From positions 558,001 to 622,000 of the forward strand of contig NZ_JALDAX010000001.1 of the NCBI RefSeq assembly GCF_022698145.1: DNA of 64,000 nucleotides. The letters run 5' to 3'. This document shows, piece after piece, positions 17,168 to 25,420 of the stretch (its first letter is position 1; each line of letters starts with the position of its first letter). Below the pieces are notes generated by a model. The model made no database searches. It saw only the letters and a program-made list of their open reading frames with translations, and was not told the DNA's origin. Made by a program: the position numbers and the translations under genes. The DNA is from Streptomyces spinosisporus. Lineage in GTDB: Bacteria > Actinomycetota > Actinomycetes > Streptomycetales > Streptomycetaceae.

Positions 17168-17428
17168 ATGAAGAAGATCGGCGCCCTCGCTGCGCTCACC
17201 ATGGTCGGTCTCACGCTCGCCACGCCCGCCCACGCCGACGAAGGCGATCACGGACGTATCAACATCGGGGGCAGGACGCTGTCGCCCAACGCCCTCTGCA
17301 AGGAGGCCCTGACGCTCGTGCCGGTGGCCGCGCCGTGGACCGCCCAGTCGGTGGACGACGCCTGCAACGACCGCGACCACAGCGAGATCCACCACGGACA
17401 CATCGGCCGGGACGAGGCACCCCGGTAG
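17168..17428 (+). CDS. small secreted protein
   Basis: 86 aa. A clear Sec signal peptide MKKIGALAALTMVGLTLA with a cleavage site near PAHA-DE leaves about 63 residues. The mature part has two Cys (NALCKEAL and DDACNDRD), which may form a disulfide, and is rich in His and Asp (DHSEIHHGHIGRDE), which could bind metal. It does not match chaplins or subtilisin inhibitors. It converges with the Nudix gene with a 3-bp gap. Function unknown. Confidence 0.75.
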   Translation: MKKIGALAALTMVGLTLATPAHADEGDHGRINIGGRTLSPNALCKEALTLVPVAAPWTAQSVDDACNDRDHSEIHHGHIGRDEAPR

Positions 17429-17431
17429 ACC

Positions 17432-17926
17432 TCAGCCCACCCGGCGGCCGTTCTCCAGCTCCGCCGTGCCCGAGCCCTCCGCCAGGACGTCAAGGGCCAC
17501 CATGACGCGCCCGGCGAGGGTGCCGTGCAGATGGTCGGCGAGCCGGTCGCGCTCCACCAGACGCCAGGACAGCAGCTCCTCCTCCTGCAGGCGGATCGCC
17601 TTGAGGTCGTCGCCGGTGAGCACGCCACCGTCGTAGAGATACGCCACCAGCGGCGGCCAGCCCGGGCGGTACACCCAGTCCACGGCGAGCAGCCGCCCCA
17701 GGTCGACGTCGAGCCCGATCTCCTCCAGCGTCTCGCGGTGCGCGCCCTGGCGCGGGGTCTCCCCGCCGTCGGACTCGATCGTGCCGCCCGGAAGGGCCCA
17801 GCCCTCGCGGTAGTTGGGCTCGACGAGCAGCACCCGGCCCTCCGCGTCGCGGAAGAGGGCGGCGGCGCCGGAGAGGATCCGGGGGAGGCCCGCGATGTAC
17901 GCGGCGAATTCTTCAGAGCTGGTCAT
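17432..17926 (-). CDS. Nudix hydrolase
   Basis: 164 aa. The Nudix box is complete: GGTIESDGGETPRQGAH followed by RETLEEIGL (G-x5-E-x7-REUxEExGU). It hydrolyses a nucleoside diphosphate linked to another group; the exact substrate is unknown. ADP-ribose or NAD-related compounds are suggested by its neighbours (Sir2, ADP-ribosylglycohydrolase), which is inference from context. The start is the ATG at 17926; the upstream frame continues into the intergenic gap without homology. Confidence 0.9.
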   Translation of the reverse strand: MTSSEEFAAYIAGLPRILSGAAALFRDAEGRVLLVEPNYREGWALPGGTIESDGGETPRQGAHRETLEEIGLDVDLGRLLAVDWVYRPGWPPLVAYLYDGGVLTGDDLKAIRLQEEELLSWRLVERDRLADHLHGTLAGRVMVALDVLAEGSGTAELENGRRVG

Positions 17927-17991
17927 CCAGGAAGGGTAACCAGGCAGGGTGACCAGTTCCCCGGCTCGCTTTCCTCCCCGCCGGTGCCCGG

Positions 17992-19065
17992 CTAGGTCTC
18001 CGCCTCCGTCAACTGCCGCGTCCGCTCCGCCAGCTCGCTGATCCGCACCCCGTCGAAGCCGAACACCGCGCTGCGGACCGTGTCCTCCAGCGGCTCCGTC
18101 CACTGCGCCGGGATGGCGTCCGCTCCGGTCAGCACACCGGCCACCGAACCGGCCGTCGCCCCGTTGGAGTCGGTGTCGAGGCCGCCGCGGACAGTGAGGG
18201 TGATGGTGCGGGTGAAGTCGCCGTCGCCGTAGAGAAGCCCCGCGGTGAGGACCGCCGCGTTCGGGATGGTGTGGATCCAGCCCAGCCCGGCGGTCTCCTC
18301 GGACACCGTCGTCAGGGTGTCCTCCCAGGTCATCCGGGTGTCGTGGAGGGAGACGACCCGTCTGACGGTGCGCGCGAGCCGGCTGCTCCCGGGGATCACG
18401 GCCAGCGCCTGGTCCACCGCGTGCCGCACGGTGGGCGCCGTGAACGCCGCCGAGACCAGCGCGGCCGCCCACATCGCGCCGTACACGCCGTTGCCGGTGT
18501 GCGACAGCACGGCATCGCGGCGGGCCAGGGAGGCCGCACGGCGCGGGACGCCCGGGCAGGTCCAGCCGTAGATGTCGGCGCGGATCAGGGCACCGATCCA
18601 CTCCTGGTACGGGTTGTCGTACGTGGCCGTCAGCGGCGGCTTGAGCCCGTTGGCGAGATTGCGGTACGTCGCCCGCTCCGCCGTGAAGGTCTGCAGATAC
18701 GGCAGCCGCAGCAGCCACAGTTCGCCGACCTGCTCGGTGCTGAAGGCGAAGCCGTACGTCTCCAGCAGGTCCAGGCCGAGGATCGCGTAGTCGACGTCGT
18801 CGTCGCGGCAGCTGCCGTGAATGCGGCCGCGGACGCACTGGCGCCACTCGGGGCGCAGCTCGAAGCCGTCGCTCTCGACGGCGGGTTCGGGGAGGTAGTC
18901 GGTCAGGGGCAGGGCGGCGGCCTGCCGCAGGTAGCGGTCGATGCGCTCGCGTGTCCACAGGTCGCCCTGCTCGACCGGTTTGCCGAGCATGTTGCCCGCG
19001 ATCCGGCCGAGCCAGCCCCCGAGGATGCGGTCGGCGAGCTCTGGCTCAGTGCCCACAGGGGTCAT
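17992..19065 (-). CDS. ADP-ribosylglycohydrolase family protein
   Basis: 357 aa. N terminus DRILGGWLGRIAGNMLGKPVE is typical of the DraG/ARH fold. Metal-binding acidic clusters are SCRDDDVDYAILGLDLL near residue 90-105 and GGLDTDSNGATAGSVAGVLTG near residue 300-320, which bind two Mg ions in this family. It removes ADP-ribose from proteins or small molecules. It lies 65 bp after the Nudix stop side in the same direction, so both may be transcribed together (this gene first). Confidence 0.9.
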   Translation of the reverse strand: MTPVGTEPELADRILGGWLGRIAGNMLGKPVEQGDLWTRERIDRYLRQAAALPLTDYLPEPAVESDGFELRPEWRQCVRGRIHGSCRDDDVDYAILGLDLLETYGFAFSTEQVGELWLLRLPYLQTFTAERATYRNLANGLKPPLTATYDNPYQEWIGALIRADIYGWTCPGVPRRAASLARRDAVLSHTGNGVYGAMWAAALVSAAFTAPTVRHAVDQALAVIPGSSRLARTVRRVVSLHDTRMTWEDTLTTVSEETAGLGWIHTIPNAAVLTAGLLYGDGDFTRTITLTVRGGLDTDSNGATAGSVAGVLTGADAIPAQWTEPLEDTVRSAVFGFDGVRISELAERTRQLTEAET

Positions 19066-19182
19066 AGCTGATGGTTTACCCAATTCCGGGCGCGCCTGCC
19101 CGCGCTGCGGAAAGGGAGCACAAGCAGGTGCAGGGGAGCACTCAGGAGGCTTCGGGCCGCGTCCCACGGGCCGGGCGGTGCA

Positions 19183-19211
19183 TGACGGCGGGGGCGTCCT
19201 GCGGTTAAGGT
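19183..19211 (+). promoter_or_regulatory. promoter TGACGG-N17-TAAGGT for the glycerate kinase gene
   Basis: -35 TGACGG (19183-19188) and -10 TAAGGT (19206-19211) are separated by exactly 17 bp, predicting a start near 19218 and a leader of about 50 nt with the ribosome-binding site AAGGGGA before the GTG at 19270. Confidence 0.5.
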
Positions 19212-19269
19212 CGCAGCGGCGCGACTGGCCCCGACGTGCGCGGGGCCCGGAGAGCAAGGGGAAGACAAG

Positions 19270-20421
19270 GTGGCGGACGCTGCAGGCAGGAGCGCCCAGA
19301 GGGTGCTCATCGCCGCGGACAAGTTCAAGGGGTCGCTGACGGCCGTGCAGGTCGCCGAGCGCGTGACGGCGGGCCTGCGCCGGGTCGTGCCGACGGTCCA
19401 GGTGGAGGCGCTGCCGGTCGCCGACGGCGGCGACGGAACCGTGGACGCCGCGGTCGCGGCCGGTTTCGAGCGGCGCGAGGTGCGCGTCGCCGGGCCGCTC
19501 GGGGACGAGGTGACGGCGGCGTTCGCGCTGCGCGGCGGCACGGCGGTCGTGGAGATGGCGGAGTCGAGCGGGCTGCAGCGGCTGCCCGCGGGCGTCTTCG
19601 CACCGCTCACGGCGTCCACGTACGGCTCGGGAGAGCTGCTGAGTGCCGCCCTGGACGCGGGCGCGCGGACCATCGTGTTCGGCGTGGGCGGCAGCGCGAC
19701 CACCGACGGCGGCGCGGGGATGCTCTCGGCGCTGGGTGCCCGGTTCCTGAACGCCGACGGGGAGCCGGTGGCTCCGGGTGGCGGCGGTCTGAGCGAGCTC
19801 GCGTCCGCCGACCTGTCCGGACTCGACCCGCGCCTCGGCTCCGTCGAGCTGGTGCTCGCGAGCGACGTCGACAACCCGCTGACCGGCCCGAAGGGCGCCC
19901 CCGCCGTCTACGGCCCGCAGAAGGGCGCCTCCCCGGACGACGTGGAGACCCTGGACGCCGCCCTCGCGCACTACGCGAAGGTGCTGGAGGAGGCGGTCGG
20001 GGCGAAGGCGGCGGAGTACGCGGCAGCCCCGGGCGCCGGCGCGGCCGGCGGCATCGGCTACGGCGCCCTGCTCCTCGGCGCCCGCTTCCGGCCCGGCATC
20101 GAGGTCATGCTCGAGGTGCTCGGCTTCGCGCCGGCCCTGGAGTGGGCGGACCTGGTGATCACCGGCGAGGGCTCCCTCGACGAGCAGACCCTCCACGGCA
20201 AGGCCCCCGCAGGCGTGGCCGCCGCCGCCCGCGCCGCCGACAAGGAGGTCGTGGCCGTCTGCGGCCGTCTCGCCCTCCCCCCGGAGGCCCTCGGCCGCGC
20301 CGGCATCCGCCGCGCCTACCCCCTGACGGACGCCGAACCGGACGTGGCGAAATGCATCGCCGAGGCGGGCCCGATCCTGGAACGGGTGGCCGAGCACATC
20401 GCGGGAGACTTCCTCGCCTGA
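19270..20421 (+). CDS. glycerate kinase (type I)
   Basis: 383 aa from GTG 19270. The N terminus APDKFKG-like signature appears as IAADKFKGSLTAVQVAERV, followed by LPVADGGDGTVDA, GVGGSATTDGGAGML and ITGEGSLDEQTLHGKAPAGVA, the hallmark stretches of the GarK/GlxK family. It phosphorylates glycerate to 2-phosphoglycerate in glyoxylate/glycerate metabolism. It converges with the PucR gene (5-bp gap) and is divergent from the ADP-ribosylglycohydrolase gene. No glyoxylate carboligase or tartronate reductase gene is next to it. Confidence 0.93.
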   Translation: MADAAGRSAQRVLIAADKFKGSLTAVQVAERVTAGLRRVVPTVQVEALPVADGGDGTVDAAVAAGFERREVRVAGPLGDEVTAAFALRGGTAVVEMAESSGLQRLPAGVFAPLTASTYGSGELLSAALDAGARTIVFGVGGSATTDGGAGMLSALGARFLNADGEPVAPGGGGLSELASADLSGLDPRLGSVELVLASDVDNPLTGPKGAPAVYGPQKGASPDDVETLDAALAHYAKVLEEAVGAKAAEYAAAPGAGAAGGIGYGALLLGARFRPGIEVMLEVLGFAPALEWADLVITGEGSLDEQTLHGKAPAGVAAAARAADKEVVAVCGRLALPPEALGRAGIRRAYPLTDAEPDVAKCIAEAGPILERVAEHIAGDFLA

Positions 20422-20426
20422 CGAGG

Positions 20427-21623
20427 TCACCGACGGGTTCCCGACAACCGGTAGGCGTCCAGGGCCAGCGTCATCTCGATGAGATCCCGTGGGCGGGCCA
20501 GGGAGCGGGACGTCAGCTGTTCCAGGCGCCGCAGCCGGTTGAAGACCGTGTTGCGGTGGCAGTACAGCCGTCCCGCGGCCCGGCCCGCCGAGCCCTCGCA
20601 GCCCAGCCACACGTCCAGGGTCTCCAGCAGCACCGCCCGGTCGGCGGGCTCCAGCTCCAGCAGCGCCCCGAACACGTCCGACACCAGACGGTCGGCGAGC
20701 TCGGGCTGACTCACCACGAGCGCGGTCGGCATGCGCTGGTCCAGGCGTACGACCGTGCTCGCGTCCGGCGGGCAGGTGCGCAGGGCGAGTTCGGCCAGCC
20801 GCCGGGCCCGGCCCAGCTCGGCCAGCCCGGACACGACCGGGCTGATGCCGCCGGGCCCCGCGCACCGCCCGTCCAGCGCCCGCGCCACCCCGTCCAGGCC
20901 CTGGCCGGGAGCCAGCGCGACGACTCCGACCTCGCAGTCGGCCCGCATCCGCCAGATGAAGCCGAACCCGGCACCCCGCACGGGCCGCTCCCACGACTCC
21001 CGCCGCCCGGCCCTGAGCACCACCACCGCGTACGGCCCGTGCTCCGGCAGATCGAGGCCCGCGGCCGCCCGCGCGGCGAGCCCGGGCGTCGCCTGCCCCT
21101 CCAGCAGCGCGTCCAGCAGCGCCTGCAACTGCTCGTCCGTACGCCGCCGCAGCTCCGCCTCCGTGGCCCGGTACGCCTCCGAGGCGGCCTGCGCCTGCGC
21201 GTCCACCGCGGACCACACCATCGTCGTCGAGCGCATCAGCGCCGCGAGCCGCTCCGGCTCCCGCCCCGACGCCCCTTCCACGAGCGCGTCCCACAGCAGA
21301 TAGCCGGCGTTGCGGTAGGCGTGCACGAGGAGGTCCAGCGGCAGCCCCTGCCGGGCCCGGCGCCGCCCCGCGTCCTCGGCGAGCTCCAGGTCGCGGCGCG
21401 GCGAGTCCCGGGGCGCGGCGAGCGTCTCGATCCCGACCCGCATCGCCTCCTCGGCCTCCCGCCACTGCTGGTCGTACGGGAGCACCTGCCCGTAGACGGG
21501 GGAGTACTCGACGAGCTGCCGCACATGCTCGTCGACGAGTTCCGGCAGCCGTTCCAGCAAGGCGTTGCAGGCCTCCGCGAGCAGCTTCCAGTCATGACCG
21601 GTACGCGGTCGGCGCCCTCCCAT
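20427..21623 (-). CDS. PucR-family transcriptional regulator
   Basis: 398 aa from ATG 21623. The C terminus carries the PucR-type helix-turn-helix (about 335-390): TLDVWLGCEGSAGRAAGRLYCHRNTVFNRLRRLEQLT. The middle resembles the GGDEF-like CdaR domain and the N terminus is helical (ACNALLERLPELVDEHVRQLVEY). PucR/CdaR regulators respond to small nitrogen or carbon metabolites. It is divergent from the liv transporter operon across 180 bp containing a strong palindrome, so control of that operon is the likely job. Confidence 0.9.
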   Translation of the reverse strand: MGGRRPRTGHDWKLLAEACNALLERLPELVDEHVRQLVEYSPVYGQVLPYDQQWREAEEAMRVGIETLAAPRDSPRRDLELAEDAGRRRARQGLPLDLLVHAYRNAGYLLWDALVEGASGREPERLAALMRSTTMVWSAVDAQAQAASEAYRATEAELRRRTDEQLQALLDALLEGQATPGLAARAAAGLDLPEHGPYAVVVLRAGRRESWERPVRGAGFGFIWRMRADCEVGVVALAPGQGLDGVARALDGRCAGPGGISPVVSGLAELGRARRLAELALRTCPPDASTVVRLDQRMPTALVVSQPELADRLVSDVFGALLELEPADRAVLLETLDVWLGCEGSAGRAAGRLYCHRNTVFNRLRRLEQLTSRSLARPRDLIEMTLALDAYRLSGTRR

Positions 21624-21675
21624 GGCCGGAGCATGCCACCGGGACCCGGTCGTGCACAGGCCCCTGACACGCGGT

Positions 21676-21693
21676 GTTGTGCACGCGCACAAC
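21676..21693. promoter_or_regulatory. palindrome GTTGTGC-N4-GCACAAC, candidate PucR operator
   Basis: Perfect 7-bp arms separated by ACGC, centred between the divergent pucR-type gene and livF. Symmetry, location and a neighbouring regulator support operator function; the binder is inferred. Confidence 0.5.
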
Positions 21694-21803
21694 GTCCGGC
21701 GGGGCCCGCTGGGCGTCGGCAGCGATTCGGCCGCATGGCGTGGACGCGCGCCTCCACCGGTGCTGGGGTGAGCGCCACACCGGGTGAGAGCGAAGGAGAG
21801 TCC

Positions 21804-22604
21804 ATGGGCGGATCCGGGCTGGTCGTCAGCGACCTGTCGGTCGGATACGGACCCGTGCGAGCACTGCGACGGGTGTCACTCCAGGTGCCCGAAGGGGCTG
21901 TGGTGACGGTGCTCGGCGCGAACGGCGCGGGCAAGTCGACCCTGCTGCGGGCCATCAGCCGCACGCTGTCCTTCCACGGCGGCGCGGTCGTCGAGGGCAC
22001 GGTGAGCCTGGCCGGCCGCCGCCTCGACACCCTGTCGCCCGACCGGGTGGTCGCCGCCGGAGTGTCCCAAGTGCCGGAGGGGCGGCAGGTGTTCGCCCGG
22101 ATGACGGTCGCCGACAACCTGGCCGCGGGCGCACTCGGCAGCCCCCGGTCGCGGCGCGCGGCCGCCCTGCGCCGCGTCCACGAGCTCTTCCCGGTGCTCG
22201 CCGAACGCGCCCGGCAGCGCGCCGGTCTGCTCTCCGGCGGCGAGCAGCAGATGCTCGCGGTCGCCCGCGCCCTGATGGCCGCCCCGGCGCTGCTGCTCCT
22301 GGACGAACCGTCCCTGGGCCTGGCCCCGCTGATGGCCGAGCGGATCGCCGAGACCGTCAAGGAGATCAACGAGCAGGGCACCTCGGTCCTCCTCGTCGAG
22401 CAGAACGCCGCGCTCGCCCTGCGCCTGGCCGAGCGGGCGTACGTCCTGGAGGTCGGCGAGGTGACGCTGTCCGGGCCCGCCACGGAACTGGCCGCCTCCG
22501 ACGAGGTGCGCCGCCGCTACCTGGGCGTGGTCGACGAGGACGCGGCAGCGGACGCGGCGAGAGCCGGCACAGGCACCCGGACGCTGACGCGGTGGCGGGG
22601 GTGA
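21804..22604 (+). CDS. livF: branched-chain amino acid-type ABC transporter ATP-binding protein LivF
   Basis: 266 aa; ribosome-binding site AAGGAGAG. Walker A GANGAGKST, signature LLSGGEQQMLAVARAL, Walker B LLLLDEPSLGLAP and the LivF-typical VPEGRQVFARMTVADNL are present. It energises import together with LivG. First gene of a five-gene operon (livF-livG-livH-livM-livK), all with overlaps or near-zero gaps. The C-terminal about 25 residues (DEDAAADAARAG...) are a family-atypical extension. Confidence 0.93.
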   Translation: MGGSGLVVSDLSVGYGPVRALRRVSLQVPEGAVVTVLGANGAGKSTLLRAISRTLSFHGGAVVEGTVSLAGRRLDTLSPDRVVAAGVSQVPEGRQVFARMTVADNLAAGALGSPRSRRAAALRRVHELFPVLAERARQRAGLLSGGEQQMLAVARALMAAPALLLLDEPSLGLAPLMAERIAETVKEINEQGTSVLLVEQNAALALRLAERAYVLEVGEVTLSGPATELAASDEVRRRYLGVVDEDAAADAARAGTGTRTLTRWRG

Positions 22605-22609
22605 GCGGC

Positions 22610-23404
22610 GTGACCGCAAGCCCCAAGCCGGGCAGCACCACGGAGACCCTCGACGTACGCAATCTGACCGTCCGCTTCGCCGGGCTCACCGCACTCGACG
22701 ACGTCGGCTTCACCGTCCGCCCCGGCACCGTGCACGCCCTCATCGGGCCGAACGGTGCCGGGAAATCCACCTGCTTCAACGTCCTGTCCGGTGTCTACCG
22801 GGCCACCGCGGGCAGCGTCCGGTTCGGCGGGCACGAGCTGACCCGGATGCCCGCGCACCGCATCGCCGGTCTCGGCGTCGCCCGCATCTTCCAGAACCTC
22901 GCGCTGCCGCCGCACGCCACCGTGGCCGACAGCCTGCTCCTCGGCCGGTACCGGCTGACCCGCACCGGCTTCCTGGCCGCCGGGCTGCGCCTGCCCTCGG
23001 CGGCGCGCGAGGAGCGGCTGCACCGGGCGCGCGTACGGGAGATCGCCGAGTTCGTCGGCATCGACGACTGCCTCGACGCGCCCGCAGGCTCCCTGCCCTA
23101 CGGGCAGCAGAAGCTCGCCGAACTCGCCCGCGCCCTGTGCATGGAACCGCGCCTGCTGCTCCTCGACGAGCCGGTCGCGGGCATGACCGCCGACGAACGG
23201 CGCCGCACCGCGGCCGTCATCGCGGGCGTCCGGGACGGCCTCGGCATCTCGATCGTGCTGGTGGAACACGACATGGGGGTGGTGATGCGGCTCGCGGACG
23301 CGGTGACCGTCCTCGACTTCGGGCGCCGTATCGCCGACGGCTCTCCCGCCGACGTACAGAACGACCCGGAAGTCGTCCGCGCGTACCTGGGAGCGGGAGC
23401 ATGA
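22610..23404 (+). CDS. livG: branched-chain amino acid-type ABC transporter ATP-binding protein LivG
   Basis: 264 aa from GTG 22610, which has GGTGAG at good spacing; GTG 22601 (overlapping the livF stop as GTGA) and 22592 are alternatives. Walker A GPNGAGKST, LivG-type ARIFQNLALPPHATVADSLLLGRY, signature-like SLPYGQQKLAELARALCMEP, Walker B LLLLDEPVAGMT and H-loop VLVEHDMGVVM are intact. It pairs with LivF on the LivH/LivM permeases. Confidence 0.92.
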   Translation: MTASPKPGSTTETLDVRNLTVRFAGLTALDDVGFTVRPGTVHALIGPNGAGKSTCFNVLSGVYRATAGSVRFGGHELTRMPAHRIAGLGVARIFQNLALPPHATVADSLLLGRYRLTRTGFLAAGLRLPSAAREERLHRARVREIAEFVGIDDCLDAPAGSLPYGQQKLAELARALCMEPRLLLLDEPVAGMTADERRRTAAVIAGVRDGLGISIVLVEHDMGVVMRLADAVTVLDFGRRIADGSPADVQNDPEVVRAYLGAGA

Positions 23405-24291
23405 GCACCTTCGCCGAGATCCTCCTCAACGGTCTGTCCCTGGGCTCCGTCTACGCCCTCATCGCGCTCGGGTTCGTGGTGATCTTCCGGGCCACCGAGG
23501 TCGTCAACTTCGCGCACGCCTCGCTGCTGCTCGCGGGCGGCTACCTCACCGCCGTCCTCCACGACGACATCGGGTTCTGGCCCGCGCTCCTGGCCGGAAT
23601 CGCGGGCGCGGCGCTGGTGGGCGCCGCCGTGGAGTTCCTGGTCATGCGGCGCTACCGGGGCAGTGACCACAGCGTCCTCGCCATCGTCACCATCGGCGTC
23701 GACATCCTGCTCACCACCGAACTGACGCGCCGTATCGGCACGGACGTCCTCACGCTCGGCGATCCCTGGGGCGACGCCGTCGTCACCGTCGGTTCGATCT
23801 CGCTGGCGCAGACACGGATCGCCGCGTTCGTCACCGCGGCCCTGCTCATCACCGCGTTCCTGCTGGTCTTCCGGTACACCTCGTGGGGCGTGGCGATGCG
23901 CGCCGCCGCGGAGAGCGCGGAGACGGCCGCGCTGATGGGCGTACGGCTGGGGCGGGTGTCGCTCGGCGCCTGGGCGGTGGCGGGCGGTCTCGCCGCCGTG
24001 GCCGCGCTGTTCCTCACGGTCTTCCCCACGCCGGGCCTGGAACGGGCCACCTCGCTGGCCGCGCTCAAGGCGTTCCCGGCGGCCATCCTCGGCGGGCTCG
24101 ACTCCACGACGGGCGCCCTCGTCGGCGGCCTGCTGGTCGGCGTCACGGAGTCCCTGGCCACCGGATACCAGAGCGATCTGACGTTCCTGGGACGCGGTCT
24201 CGGCGACCTGGCGCCCTACCTCGTCATGGTCGCCGTCCTGCTCATCCGGCCCGCGGGGCTGTTCGGCACGAAGGAGCTCGCCCGTGTCTGA
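23401..24291 (+). CDS. livH: branched-chain amino acid-type ABC transporter permease LivH
   Basis: 296 aa with about eight hydrophobic segments. The start resembles the family (LLNGLSLGSVYALIALGFVVIFRATEVVNFAHASLLLAGGY) and the cytoplasmic coupling loop is MRAAAESAETAALMGVRLGRV. ATG overlaps the livG stop. One half of the membrane pore. Confidence 0.93.
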   Translation: MSTFAEILLNGLSLGSVYALIALGFVVIFRATEVVNFAHASLLLAGGYLTAVLHDDIGFWPALLAGIAGAALVGAAVEFLVMRRYRGSDHSVLAIVTIGVDILLTTELTRRIGTDVLTLGDPWGDAVVTVGSISLAQTRIAAFVTAALLITAFLLVFRYTSWGVAMRAAAESAETAALMGVRLGRVSLGAWAVAGGLAAVAALFLTVFPTPGLERATSLAALKAFPAAILGGLDSTTGALVGGLLVGVTESLATGYQSDLTFLGRGLGDLAPYLVMVAVLLIRPAGLFGTKELARV

Positions 24292-25420
24292 GGTGCTGCA
24301 CCGTGACGAGGCGCGCGAGACGGCTCCCCGGCCGGGCCTGCGCTTGGTGCGGCTGGTCCGCCCGCGTGTGGGGGCGTGGGCCGTCGCCGTCGTCCTCCTC
24401 CTCGCGTTCCCGTTCTACCTGGACCGCTTCTGGCTGCAGGCCGGGCTGTTCGCGATGGCCGCCGCGATCGGCGCCATCGGCATCAACCTGCTCACCGGCG
24501 CGACGGGCCAGCTCTCGATGGGGCACGCCTTCTTTCTGGCCGTCGGCGCCTACGGCTACTGCGTCTTCGCCGCGGACGGCGGCGACGGCCTGACCGGGCT
24601 GGGCCTGCCGACCTGGCTCGCGGCGGTGCTCGCCGTGCTGGTCGCGGGCGTCGCGGGCGGGCTGTTCAGCCCCATCTCGGGCCGGCTCAGCGGCGCCTAC
24701 CTGGGCATCGCCACCCTGGCCCTGGTCTTCATCGGCCAGCACGTGATGTTCAACGCCCACGACCTGACCGGGGGTGCCAACGGCCGTGACGTCCCCGCGC
24801 TGAACCTGTTCGGCCTCACCTTCGACGACCGTGAGGTCGTCGTCGCCGCCGTGCCGTTCGGCTCCGCCGAGAAGCTCTGGTACGCCGGTCTCGTCCTGCT
24901 CGTCGCCTGCGCCCTGTTCGCCCGCGGGGTGCTGCGCGGCCGCCCCGGCCGGGCCATGAACGCCATCCGCGACCACCGCATCGCGGCCGGCGTGATCGGG
25001 GTCCCGGTGGCCCGCCACCGCGCCGCCGTCTTCGTGCTGTCGTCGATGTACGCGGGCCTCGCGGGCGTCCTGCTCGCCCTGGTCTTCCAGCGGACGGTGC
25101 CCGACTACTTCGGCATCACGCTGTCCCTGGAGTACCTCGCCATGATCGTCATCGGCGGACTCGGCTCGGTCTCCGGAGCGGTGGCCGGGGCCGTCTTCGT
25201 CTCCCTGCTGCCGCAGCTGCTGACCCGCTACAGCGACGCGCTGCCCCTGGTCTCCGCGCCGGGCACGGGCGGAATCGCCCCGGGCGAGGCGTCCCGGTAC
25301 CTCTACGGCGCCGCCGTCGTGCTGGTGGTGCTGTTCCTGCCGGGCGGCCTGGCCGGGGTGGCCGCACGGCGTCGTGCCAGAAACCGTTCAGCACAGACCC
25401 ACCCAGGGGAGGAACGATGA
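24284..25420 (+). CDS. livM: branched-chain amino acid-type ABC transporter permease LivM
   Basis: 378 aa from GTG 24284, overlapping livH by 8 bp. Around ten membrane segments; NLLTGATGQLSMGHAFFLAVGAYGY and the coupling loop GRAMNAIRDHRIAAGVIGVPV are family hallmarks. The N terminus has a 35-residue hydrophilic extension before the first helix. Other half of the pore. Confidence 0.93.
   Translation: MSEVLHRDEARETAPRPGLRLVRLVRPRVGAWAVAVVLLLAFPFYLDRFWLQAGLFAMAAAIGAIGINLLTGATGQLSMGHAFFLAVGAYGYCVFAADGGDGLTGLGLPTWLAAVLAVLVAGVAGGLFSPISGRLSGAYLGIATLALVFIGQHVMFNAHDLTGGANGRDVPALNLFGLTFDDREVVVAAVPFGSAEKLWYAGLVLLVACALFARGVLRGRPGRAMNAIRDHRIAAGVIGVPVARHRAAVFVLSSMYAGLAGVLLALVFQRTVPDYFGITLSLEYLAMIVIGGLGSVSGAVAGAVFVSLLPQLLTRYSDALPLVSAPGTGGIAPGEASRYLYGAAVVLVVLFLPGGLAGVAARRRARNRSAQTHPGEER

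Noticed and set aside
17992..21465. Minus-strand frame that could fuse the ADP-ribosylglycohydrolase to a long upstream extension
   Set aside because: The extension runs antisense to glycerate kinase and out of frame with the PucR gene. The enzyme's natural N terminus starts at 19065.
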